Origin: Oscillospiraceae bacterium
GTDB lineage: Bacteria > Bacillota > Clostridia > Oscillospirales > Ruminococcaceae
Assembly: GCA_017394565.1 (NCBI GenBank)
Contig: JAFPXW010000172.1
Location: 1-8,485 of the forward strand
DNA length: 8,485 nucleotides
Direction of reading: 5' to 3'
Part shown: positions 1 to 6,406 of the stretch, piece after piece
Layout: each line of letters starts with the position of its first letter
Position numbering within the stretch: position 1 is the first letter of the stretch
Program-made: the position numbers and the translations under genes
Notes under the pieces: generated by a model
What the model saw: the letters and a program-made list of their open reading frames with translations, nothing else
Told to the model about the DNA's origin: nothing
The model's database searches: none

Positions 1-1
1 A

Positions 2-80
2 CTATTCACAAGCCAAATCAAAGATTTGGTGTGAATAGCAAGATTTGGGCTGCCTGCTTAACTACGCACCACGCACGAAA
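2..80. repeat. Partial heptamer-repeat element with long hairpin (window edge)
   Basis: The first 80 bases hold no gene. Bases 2-10 (CTATTCACA) pair with 30-38 (TGTGAATAG), and inside them 13-19 (CCAAATC) pair with 23-29 (GATTTGG) around an AAA loop. This makes a 16-bp hairpin with a two-base bulge. At 61-74 come two heptamers, ACTACGC and ACCACGC, of the type that flanks the other intergenic elements in this window. I read this as the end of a further copy whose remainder lies outside the window. The hairpin could also act as a transcription terminator for a gene further left, but neither strand shows a convincing T-run beside it. Confidence 0.5.
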
Positions 81-82
81 CA

Positions 83-111
83 GAAGCGTAAGCGCAATGC
101 GCTTACGCTTC
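83..111 (-). terminator. Hairpin overlapping the rplI stop codon, possible terminator
   Basis: Bases 83-95 and 99-111 form a perfect 13-bp inverted repeat with a three-base loop. In the direction of rplI transcription the stem includes the last two codons and the TAA stop. The downstream flank reads TGTTTCG, a poor T-tract, so termination may be weak or the hairpin may mainly protect the mRNA 3' end. It lies directly beside the heptamer repeats at 61-74. Confidence 0.5.
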
Positions 112-549
112 CACAACTTCGACTGTCATTTCGGCGTTGATGCCGTTGTAGAGCTTGATGTCGGCGGAGAAGGTGCCGAATGCCTTGATCTCGGACTTCA
201 GACCGACCTTTTTCTTATCGACCTTGCAGCCGTACTGTTCCTCGATGGCGGAAGCGACCTGCGCGGAGGTAACAGAACCGAACAGTCTGCCGCCGGTGCC
301 GGACTTGGCCTTGATGGTGACGGTCTTGCCGTTGATCTTCGCCTTGGCAGCCTCTGCATTTGCCTTATCCACGTCGATCTTGTGCTGAGCAGAAGCCTGC
401 TGTCCCTTGAGGTGGTTGATGTTTTCGGGCGTTGCCTCGACAGCGAGTCCCTTCTTGATGAGCATATTGCGAGCGTAGCCGTCGGAAACCTCCTTCAGCT
501 CGCCCTTCTTGCCGGAGCCTTTGACATCCTGTGTGAAAATGACTTTCAT
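103..549 (-). CDS. rplI: 50S ribosomal protein L9
   Basis: A 148-residue protein matching bL9 over its whole length. bL9 binds 23S rRNA at the base of the L1 stalk of the large ribosomal subunit. The N-terminal domain carries the family signature at residues 11-36 (GSGKKGELKEVSDGYARNML followed by IKKGLA). A charged, Ala/Lys-rich helical linker spans about 45-72, and the C-terminal domain has GRLFGSVTS at 87-95. The length is normal for the family (about 147-150). The frame is open further upstream, but the start at 547-549 is preferred because the protein there begins MKVIFTQDV as in the family and AGAAAGGA (559-566) lies nine bases upstream. An ATG three codons earlier would sit directly on that site. 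It is the last gene of the rnj-gdpP-rplI cluster; gdpP next to rplI is a common Firmicutes arrangement. Confidence 0.97.
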   Translation of the reverse strand: MKVIFTQDVKGSGKKGELKEVSDGYARNMLIKKGLAVEATPENINHLKGQQASAQHKIDVDKANAEAAKAKINGKTVTIKAKSGTGGRLFGSVTSAQVASAIEEQYGCKVDKKKVGLKSEIKAFGTFSADIKLYNGINAEMTVEVVEA

Positions 550-570
550 GGGGTTCATTCCTTTCTGGGT

Positions 571-640
571 TAGTGTGTAGTTCGCAGTGAACGATTTCAA
601 CTCATCCGGCGCAGCCAGATACCACAATTACGCATTGAAT
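571..640. repeat. Short heptamer-arm element between gdpP and rplI
   Basis: This copy fills most of the 91-base gap between gdpP and rplI. The left arm holds TAGTGTG and TAGTTCG (571-584); TAGTTCG is identical to a heptamer in the large element near 6414. The right end is ATACCACAATTACGCATT (619-636), nearly the same end as at 2675-2690 and 6570-6584. Just before it, 604-609 and 615-620 form a 6-bp stem with one mismatch, in the same position as the ATCGCC-GAA-GGCGAT hairpin of the large copy. The right end stops five bases short of the gdpP stop codon. Confidence 0.6.
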
Positions 641-2584
641 TCAGTTCTGCGTTTCCGCGATCACGCGGAGGAGCTGTTCTTTGGCATCTTCGATGGTCGT
701 GCCAGTGAGCTGGGTGGCAGCCATGCTCTGATGACCGCCGCCGCCAAGGGCTTCCATGATGACCTGCACGTTGATCTTGCCGTAGGATCGGGCAGAAATG
801 CTGATCATGTCGCCGGCCTCATACAGCACGAATGCCGCTTCGACCTTCGAGATATTCAGCAGTTCGTCCGCCGCCTGCGGTGCCACGAGCCGCACATCCG
901 CTGCATCCTTCGGTGCGACGGCGATCGCGTAACAATCATGGATCTCTGCCGAACCGACGATCTCCGTGCGGGCGCGGTAGGCTTCGATCGTGCCGGAAAA
1001 GAGATTCTTGACACGGACGGTATCTGCGCCGATCTTGCGCAGGTAAGCCGCCGCTTCAAATGTGCGGACACCGGTGCGCATCACGAAATTCTTCGTGTCG
1101 AGCATCAGTCCCGACAGCAGACAGTCCGCATAGATGGAATCCACCGGTTCGCCAAGCTTGAAGTATTGCAGCAGCTCCGTGATCATCTCGCACGCCGATG
1201 ATGCATATGGTTCGTGATGGAAAACGATCGCATTATCGACAAAATTCACATTCTTGCGGTGGTGGTCGATGACGCACACGCGCTTGGCGGCAAGGTAGAG
1301 GTCGGAGCTTTCGAGGATGTCCTTGTTGTGGGTGTCCACGATGATGAGGAGCGTGTCGTCCGTGATCTGTTCGAGCGCTTCCTCCGGCGTGAGGAACAGG
1401 TCAGAGCCGACCTCCTCCTCCACAAGCTCGATCAGCTGGTGGGAGAGGTTCTTTTTGGGATCCACCACGACATTCACGGGGATCTCCATGAGCCGGATCG
1501 CACCGGCCAGTCCGCAGCAGCCGCCGATGGAATCGAGATCGCCGAAGCGGTGCCCCATGAGGTAGACCTGCGACGAATCGACGATTAGGTCTTGGATCGC
1601 ACCGGCGATGATGCGCGTTTTTGCGCGGGATTTCTTCTCGACGCCCTTGGAAACGCCGCCGAAGAACCGGTAGCCGTTCTCGGTCTTGACCGCCGCCTGA
1701 TCGCCGCCGCGTCCGAGCGCCATGTCCAGGCACTGGATGGCAAAGCTCTCGCTCTCCGCGAGATTCGCGCCGCCGTGACCGACGCCGATGGAGAAGGTGA
1801 TGTTATAGCGGTCGTTGACGCTGATGGAACGCGCGTCATCGAGGATCTTGAACTTGCCGTCGATGAGCGATGTGATGTGCTGTTCCTCCAGAATCGCGAT
1901 AAACCGGTCATTTTTGAGCCGGCGGATGATGCCGTTCGTGCCGGAGATGAAATCCTCCAGCAGACGCTCGATCGCAAAGGACGCTTCCAGACGCTCACTT
2001 TCCTTGGCGTTCTGGATGAGATCCTCGTAGTTATCGACCACGAGCAGCATCACGCAGGGATGGGTGTTTTCGTAGTCCTGACGGAGTGTTTCGAGTTCCG
2101 TCACGTCCGACCAGAGGTAGACGTGCAGGGGACTTTCACCGTCATGGAACGGGAACGCACTGACTTTATAATATCGCTGCTGCCAGCAGATGTCCTGTTC
2201 CGGCGCAGACGGATTGAACGGCACGATCTCGTAGAGATTCCGCCCGAACAAATCCGCGCCGTCCATGATCTCGTCCTGAAAATAGGGATTCATCTGAACG
2301 AGAACGCCGGTGTCATCCAGGATACACAAGCCGAACGGCAGCTTGTCAAGTGCCGCAAGCTGGGCATTTTCGGTTTCCTCGCCGAGTGCAGCGACGTAGC
2401 GGATCTGATTTTTCTGCGCATATAGCAGCATGGAGACCACGATCACGCCGAGGATCGCAGCAGGAATGCAGTACAGGAACCCGAGGTCATCGCCCCGCCA
2501 GTACAGCACTGCCGCCGGCAGGATCGTCCCCAGCACCATCAGCGCCATCAGCACCCAGAGAGTGATATGATATTTCGGTTTCAA
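641..2584 (-). CDS. gdpP: Cyclic-di-AMP phosphodiesterase GdpP (DHH/DHHA1 family)
   Basis: A 647-residue membrane protein that in this family hydrolyses c-di-AMP to pApA, setting the level of a second messenger for potassium/osmotic balance and the cell wall. Two membrane helices lie near residues 8-28 and 35-56. A degenerate PAS-like region follows (about 75-165), then a GGDEF-like domain without a GGDEF signature (about 175-305, ITFSIGVGHGG at 262-272). The DHH domain has MGHRFGDLDSIG at 343-354 (H345, D349, D351), DTH at 417-419 and DHH at 440-442. The DHHA1 domain ends with GGGGHQ at 614-619. Length and domain order are as in Bacillus GdpP/YybT, and the metal ligands appear intact. The start is TTG with GGGGGTG five bases upstream. 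It lies between rnj and rplI on one strand, separated from each by a repeat element. Confidence 0.96.
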   Translation of the reverse strand: MKPKYHITLWVLMALMVLGTILPAAVLYWRGDDLGFLYCIPAAILGVIVVSMLLYAQKNQIRYVAALGEETENAQLAALDKLPFGLCILDDTGVLVQMNPYFQDEIMDGADLFGRNLYEIVPFNPSAPEQDICWQQRYYKVSAFPFHDGESPLHVYLWSDVTELETLRQDYENTHPCVMLLVVDNYEDLIQNAKESERLEASFAIERLLEDFISGTNGIIRRLKNDRFIAILEEQHITSLIDGKFKILDDARSISVNDRYNITFSIGVGHGGANLAESESFAIQCLDMALGRGGDQAAVKTENGYRFFGGVSKGVEKKSRAKTRIIAGAIQDLIVDSSQVYLMGHRFGDLDSIGGCCGLAGAIRLMEIPVNVVVDPKKNLSHQLIELVEEEVGSDLFLTPEEALEQITDDTLLIIVDTHNKDILESSDLYLAAKRVCVIDHHRKNVNFVDNAIVFHHEPYASSACEMITELLQYFKLGEPVDSIYADCLLSGLMLDTKNFVMRTGVRTFEAAAYLRKIGADTVRVKNLFSGTIEAYRARTEIVGSAEIHDCYAIAVAPKDAADVRLVAPQAADELLNISKVEAAFVLYEAGDMISISARSYGKINVQVIMEALGGGGHQSMAATQLTGTTIEDAKEQLLRVIAETQN

Positions 2585-2606
2585 TACAGCACCCCCAATC
2601 TGAGAT

Positions 2607-2693
2607 CAATGCGTAATTAGGAATGCGTAATGCGGAATGGATGTATCGCTTTGCAATCCATTCAAGAACGGGCACACCACAATTACGCATTTA
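2607..2693. repeat. Short heptamer-arm element between rnj and gdpP
   Basis: This element occupies the 127-base gap between rnj and gdpP. The arms are inverted: AATGCGTAATT at 2608-2618 (repeated as AATGCGTAATG at 2622-2632) faces AATTACGCATT at 2681-2691. The core is an 8-bp hairpin, GAATGGAT (2635-2642) with ATCCATTC (2656-2663), around a 13-base loop. The right end CACCACAATTACGCATT matches the right ends of the copies near 621 and 6573. No convincing promoter is visible in the gap, so rnj and gdpP may be co-transcribed through it. The remaining bases 2585-2606 hold the gdpP ribosome binding site. Confidence 0.65.
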
Positions 2694-2711
2694 ATTTATA
2701 TTGCGGCAGGA

Positions 2712-4649
2712 TCAAACTTCCATGATGATCGGCAGGATCATCGGGCTGCGCTTGGTTTTCTCGAAGATGAAATCCGACAGCGCATCGCGGAGCTTGCCCT
2801 TGAGGGACGTCCACTCACGCAGCTCGTAGACCGAGCATTCCGCGAGGGTGTGGCACATGAGCTGACGCGCATCCTCCATGAGTTCCTCTGCCTCGCGGAC
2901 GTAAACAAATCCGCGCGAAATGATATCCGGACCGGAAACGACCTCGCCCGATGTGCGGTTGATGCCGACCACAATAATGATCAGACCGTCCTCTGCCAGA
3001 TGCTTGCGGTCGCGCAGGACGATCGAGCCGACATCGCCGACACCCAGACCATCGACCAGCACTCTGCCGGCAGGCGCCTGCGATACGATCTGAAGCTTGT
3101 TGCCGTCGGTCTCGATGACGTTACCGATGGAGGCAAGCAGGATGTTCTCCTTCGGGATGCCCATTTCCATTGCAACACCGCGGTTTTTCATCAGGTGCTT
3201 GTATTCGCCGTGCATCGGGATATAGAATTTCGGGCGCACGAGGGAGAGGATGAGTTTGAGTTCCTCCTGGCAGGCGTGGCCGGAAACGTGTACCTCATAC
3301 ATCGACTCGTAAATGACCTCAGCACCGGATTTGAGCAGCTCGTTCACGACCTTGGTGACGTGCTTTTCGTTGCCGGGGATGGGGGTTGCGGAGATGATGA
3401 TGAAGTCCATCGGGGTGATGTTGACCTTCTTGTGGTCGTGCATCGCCATGCGCGTCAGCGCCGACATCGGCTCGCCCTGGGAACCGGTCGTGATGAGAAC
3501 GATCTGCTCCGGCGGATACTGGTTCATATTCTCGATGTCGATGATGGTGTTGCGCGGTACCTCGAGGTAGCCAAGTTCCAGCGCGGTGGTGATGACGTTG
3601 ATCATACTGCGCCCCAGAACAGCGACCTTTCTGCCGTTCTTGGAAGCCATGTTGATGATCTGCTGAACGCGGTGGATGTTCGAGGAGAAGGTCGCGATGA
3701 TGATGCGGCGGTTGCCGGCCTTGGCAAACAGCTTCTCAAAGCTTTCGCCGACCTTGCGCTCGGACTGTGTGTAGCCGGGACGCTCCGCATTGGTGGAATC
3801 CGCCATCAGTGCCAGAACACCGCGGTTTCCGAGTTCGCCGAAGCGTGCGAGGTCGATCGGGCCGCCGTCGATCGGGGAGAAATCCACCTTGAAGTCGCCC
3901 GTGTGAACGAGGACACCGGCAGGGGTATGGATCGCCATGCCGTAGGAGCCGGGGATGGAGTGGTTGACCTTGATGAATTCGACCGCCATGCAGCCCATAC
4001 GGACGGATTTGCGCGGTTCTACGACATTCAGAGCGACCTTGCCGAGCAGACCGTGTTCCTCAAGCTTGTGCTTGATGAGTCCGATGGTCATGGAGGAACC
4101 GTAAACGGGGGCATTGACCTTCTTCAGGAGGTAAGCCAGTCCGCCGATATGATCCTCGTGGCCGTGGGTGATGACGATACCGCGCAGCTTGTCCTGATTG
4201 CGTTCCACATAGGTGAAGTCCGGCAGCACGATGTCAACGCCGGGCATTTCGGCATCCGGGAACGCCAGACCGCAGTCGAGGATGAACATATCGTTCGCGC
4301 ACTCGAATACCGTCATATTCTTGCCGATCTCGCCGAGACCGCCAAGCGGGATGATGCGGACGGGGGTGCGGCGCAGCGGGCGCTGATTCTTCTGCGGCTT
4401 TTCGGGCTGCTGGATGGGACGGCTCTGGTTGGCAGCCAGTGCAAGCTGAGCCTGCGGATGCTGCTTTTTTGGCGAATTTTTGCGATTCTGCTGTCCCTGC
4501 TGCGAGCCGCCTGCATGATGCGTGGCAGCGTTGCCGTTATTGGGCTTTTTGCCGCGGTTTGCGTAGTAGCGCTTTTTGCGGTTTGCTTCTCCGCTGGTGG
4601 GACGATTGGAAGCGCCGGTGTGGTGGTTGTGATTGTTCTGATTGCTCAA
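2712..4649 (-). CDS. rnj: Ribonuclease J (metallo-beta-lactamase/beta-CASP RNase)
   Basis: A 645-residue protein of the RNase J family, zinc-dependent endonucleases and 5'-3' exonucleases that act in mRNA decay and rRNA maturation in the cytoplasm. The metallo-beta-lactamase core starts near residue 95 (RIIPLGGLGEIGKN). Zinc ligands are visible in THGHEDHIGG at 161-170 (H162, H164, D166, H167), H230 and HTGD at 249-252. The beta-CASP domain includes SNIHRVQQ (323-330), SGHA (456-459) and PMHGE (479-483). A C-terminal domain follows to residue 645. The first 94 or so residues are an extra tail, rich in Asn, Gln, Lys, Arg and His, absent from the roughly 555-residue Bacillus enzymes. The start is TTG, with GAGAGG seven to eight bases upstream. 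The single copy here does not reveal whether it is the J1 or the J2 type. Confidence 0.96.
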   Translation of the reverse strand: MSNQNNHNHHTGASNRPTSGEANRKKRYYANRGKKPNNGNAATHHAGGSQQGQQNRKNSPKKQHPQAQLALAANQSRPIQQPEKPQKNQRPLRRTPVRIIPLGGLGEIGKNMTVFECANDMFILDCGLAFPDAEMPGVDIVLPDFTYVERNQDKLRGIVITHGHEDHIGGLAYLLKKVNAPVYGSSMTIGLIKHKLEEHGLLGKVALNVVEPRKSVRMGCMAVEFIKVNHSIPGSYGMAIHTPAGVLVHTGDFKVDFSPIDGGPIDLARFGELGNRGVLALMADSTNAERPGYTQSERKVGESFEKLFAKAGNRRIIIATFSSNIHRVQQIINMASKNGRKVAVLGRSMINVITTALELGYLEVPRNTIIDIENMNQYPPEQIVLITTGSQGEPMSALTRMAMHDHKKVNITPMDFIIISATPIPGNEKHVTKVVNELLKSGAEVIYESMYEVHVSGHACQEELKLILSLVRPKFYIPMHGEYKHLMKNRGVAMEMGIPKENILLASIGNVIETDGNKLQIVSQAPAGRVLVDGLGVGDVGSIVLRDRKHLAEDGLIIIVVGINRTSGEVVSGPDIISRGFVYVREAEELMEDARQLMCHTLAECSVYELREWTSLKGKLRDALSDFIFEKTKRSPMILPIIMEV

Positions 4650-4705
4650 ATGGATTACCTCTCTTTTTTGGGTGCGCAGGAAGGCACACGGATCCTTACC
4701 CTCAC

Positions 4706-4781
4706 AAAAAACTTCCCGGCGTCCTGATTATAATAAGGTATAACGCACTGTCATAACGTTGTGATCGGCAGGCAGGAAGTT
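4706..4781 (-). terminator. Possible attenuator within the RNase J leader
   Basis: AACTTCC (minus strand, 4781-4775) can pair with GGAAGTT (minus strand, 4716-4710), followed directly by a run of six T (4711-4706). That is the layout of an intrinsic terminator, but the enclosed loop is 58 bases long and also contains the proximal promoter. Terminated here, the distal transcript would be an RNA of about 270 nt. The call is weak, and the T-run may simply be part of the leader. Confidence 0.25.
4727..4754 (-). promoter_or_regulatory. Proximal rnj promoter (P2)
   Basis: On the minus strand ATGACA (4754-4749, five of six bases of the -35 consensus) and TATAAT (4732-4727, perfect -10) are separated by 16 bases. 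Transcription would start near 4720, giving a leader of about 70 nt that skips most of the hairpins of the distal leader. Confidence 0.55.
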
Positions 4782-4981
4782 AGCCCCGGAAACGGGGCGA
4801 AGCATCAAACGGGATGCCAACATGGGGGATCCGATGGGATTCTCTGCAATTTTCTGATGCACAGAAACCGGCATACATCGCCGGACGTGCTGCGTTTCGT
4901 TTATCTCTCAAAGGCGTTCATCGCCTAAAGACCATAATCACGCGCCCCTCTCCACAACAGGGGCAGACGATACTTATATTT

Positions 4982-5010
4982 ATTATATCTCATTTTTGGC
5001 AAAATGTCAA
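4982..5010 (-). promoter_or_regulatory. Distal rnj promoter (P1), perfect SigA consensus
   Basis: On the minus strand TTGACA (5010-5005) and TATAAT (4987-4982) are separated by exactly 17 bases, the ideal housekeeping-sigma promoter. It points at rnj and predicts a start point near 4975. The heptamer element at 5035-5155 ends about 25 bases upstream of the -35 box. Confidence 0.8.
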
Positions 5011-5034
5011 TACGCAGAAACGAGTTGGCACGGA

Positions 5035-5155
5035 AATGAGTAATGAGGAATGAGAAATGAGGAATTGCGCGGTGTCCGGCTTGGCCGGACGATAATAATA
5101 CAGGCAAATCTTTTTTAATTTCTAATTTCTAATTCCTAATTCCTCATTCCTCATT
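5035..5155. repeat. Heptamer-arm element at the alsS 3' end (AATGAGG type)
   Basis: The left arm has five heptamers (AATGAGT, AATGAGG, AATGAGA, AATGAGG, AATTGCG; 5035-5069). The right arm (5117-5155) is the inverted counterpart, with units such as AATTTCT, AATTCCT and CATTCCT. After the left arm comes CGGTGTCCG with hairpin GTCCGGC-TTG-GCCGGAC (5074-5090). The same CGGTGTCCG-hairpin-CGGAC-AT-rich start is seen at 6441-6470, so the two elements are related although their heptamers differ. The right arm runs into the alsS coding sequence. Confidence 0.75.
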
Positions 5156-6387
5156 AGCAATGCCGTTATCGCGAAGCAATTGATCCACGCCATGAGGGCG
5201 TTGGCGATGTCGGAGAGTGTCCAGACGAGGGAGGCTTCCAGTGAGGCGCCGAGGAATGCCGCGATGCAGAACAAAACGCGATATACCGTGAGAAATTTTC
5301 CGCCGGTCAGGCTCCGGAGGGACTGCGCACCGCAGAAGCTCCAGCCGATGAGGGTACACAGGGCGAACAGCGCCGTCACGGGCGGCAGGAGGACATCTGC
5401 CCACACGCCGACGCCCGTGCGGAAGGCTGCCAGCACGAGTGCGCCGCCGTCAGCACCGTTTGCGCCGGAAGTCAGGATGGCAAGCGCGGTGACGGTGCAG
5501 CAGACGAACGTGTCCAGCACAAGCTCCAGGATCGCACAGGCACCGAGAAATTCCGGCTTTCCGTCGGAGGCACTGTGCAGCATCCCGGAACTGCCGAGCC
5601 CGGCTTCGTTCGAGAATACACCGCGCCGTACCCCGACCGTGACCGCGCGGCGGAGAACTTCGCCCGTGATGCCGCCGGACACGGCATCGAACCCGAACGC
5701 ACCGCGTAGGATCGAACGGAAGGCATCCGGCAGCGCCGCGGCATTGCGGCAGATCACGAGGATGCCGAGCAGCAGGTAGATCCCCGAAACCACCGGCACA
5801 GCGACCTGTGCGAACTGCCCGATGCGCTTGGCGCCGCCGAGGATGACTGCCGCCGTCAAGGCCGCCGCCAAGCCGCCGGTCAGCCAGTCCGGCACCTGAA
5901 ACGCGGCTTCGAGCGTCTGCGACATGGTGTGCGTCTGCACCATGCAGCCCATCCCGAAGGATGCGAGGACGGCGCAGATGCAGAACGCCGCCGCGAGTTT
6001 CGGCATCCCGAGCCCGTGCCGGATGTAAGCTGCTGCACCGGAGACGTTCCCTTTGCGGAATCGCGCAGACAGGACGTTTTCGGTATAGATGAGTCCCGTG
6101 CCGAACAGTGCCGCTGCCCACATCCAGAAGATCGCACCGGCACCGCCGACCGTGATCGCCGCCGCAACTCCGGCGATATTGCCTGTTCCCATGGCCGCGC
6201 CGAGCGAGGTCATACACGCCTGAAACGGCGAATGTCCGGCATTTCCGGAGCCTTTCCAGCCGGAGGAGAGCCGCCGCACCGACCGGAGAGCTTCTCCGCG
6301 CAGCAGGCAGATCCCGCCAAGCCCGATGAGCAGGAGGATGAGAGGTGCAGACCAGAGGAGATCGGAGAGGGAGGTGAGTGTGTGCAT
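5122..6387 (-). CDS. Alanine/glycine:cation symporter, AGCS family
   Basis: A 421-residue polytopic membrane protein of the AGCS family (sodium-coupled uptake of alanine or glycine). Family motifs are clear: MTSLGAAMGTGNIAGVA at 59-75, with the substrate-site TGN segment, and GVRRGVFSNEAGLGSSG at 252-268. About ten hydrophobic segments can be seen, including 14-29, 71-102, 131-150, 170-185, 192-213, 283-306, 331-352 and 368-388. It is shorter than the usual 440-490 residues, mostly at the C-terminus. The last ten residues (412-421, MRNEELGIRN) and the TAG stop are encoded by the heptamer element at 5117-5155, so the natural end has probably been replaced. The ATG start has AAAGGAG about seven bases upstream. 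It diverges from the PH-domain pair and lies upstream of rnj; read-through into rnj is possible. Exact substrate is not readable from the sequence. Confidence 0.93.
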   Translation of the reverse strand: MHTLTSLSDLLWSAPLILLLIGLGGICLLRGEALRSVRRLSSGWKGSGNAGHSPFQACMTSLGAAMGTGNIAGVAAAITVGGAGAIFWMWAAALFGTGLIYTENVLSARFRKGNVSGAAAYIRHGLGMPKLAAAFCICAVLASFGMGCMVQTHTMSQTLEAAFQVPDWLTGGLAAALTAAVILGGAKRIGQFAQVAVPVVSGIYLLLGILVICRNAAALPDAFRSILRGAFGFDAVSGGITGEVLRRAVTVGVRRGVFSNEAGLGSSGMLHSASDGKPEFLGACAILELVLDTFVCCTVTALAILTSGANGADGGALVLAAFRTGVGVWADVLLPPVTALFALCTLIGWSFCGAQSLRSLTGGKFLTVYRVLFCIAAFLGASLEASLVWTLSDIANALMAWINCFAITALLMRNEELGIRN

Positions 6388-6406
6388 GGGGGAACTCCTT
6401 TCTTTT

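Larger units (their letters stand above)
4650..4975 (-). promoter_or_regulatory. Long structured 5' leader of RNase J
   Basis: From the expected start point of the distal promoter to the rnj start codon lie about 325 bases without a convincing gene. At least six small perfect hairpins are packed into it: 4944-4964 (GCCCCT/AGGGGC), 4912-4926 (AGGCG/CGCCT), 4868-4884 (CCGGC/GCCGG), 4851-4867 (TTTCTG/CAGAAA), 4802-4817 (GCATC/GATGC) and 4783-4798 (GCCCCG/CGGGGC). A seventh, with one G-T pair, lies at 4672-4689 just ahead of the ribosome binding site. I recognise no known riboswitch, T-box, 6S, SRP or RNase P signature. By analogy with RNase E, whose own leader mediates autoregulation, it may let RNase J sense its own activity; that is inference. 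Confidence 0.55.

Noticed and set aside
550..627. Longer L9 start at 627
   Set aside because: The extra 26 residues have no counterpart in bL9, run through a repeat element, and lack a ribosome binding site. The start at 549 has a good one.
1592..2425. A 277-codon open frame on the plus strand opposite gdpP
   Set aside because: It is antisense to the conserved GGDEF-like and PAS-like regions of GdpP, with the same shadow composition and no recognisable domain.
2637..4727. A 696-codon open frame on the plus strand opposite rnj
   Set aside because: It is wholly antisense to a clear RNase J gene, has Asp/His/Val-rich composition typical of the complement of a GC-rich gene, no family motif, and no ribosome binding site at its start. 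The open frame follows from codon bias.
4650..4975. Known riboswitch, T-box, 6S, SRP or RNase P RNA in the rnj leader
   Set aside because: I looked for T-box, SAM, cobalamin, c-di-GMP, SRP domain and RNase P core signatures and found none. It is annotated only as a structured leader.
4814..5053. A 79-codon plus-strand open frame and a 60-codon minus-strand one (4925-5107) around the rnj promoter
   Set aside because: They lie across the promoter, leader hairpins and repeat arm, have no ribosome binding site or family resemblance, and one reads through the heptamers.
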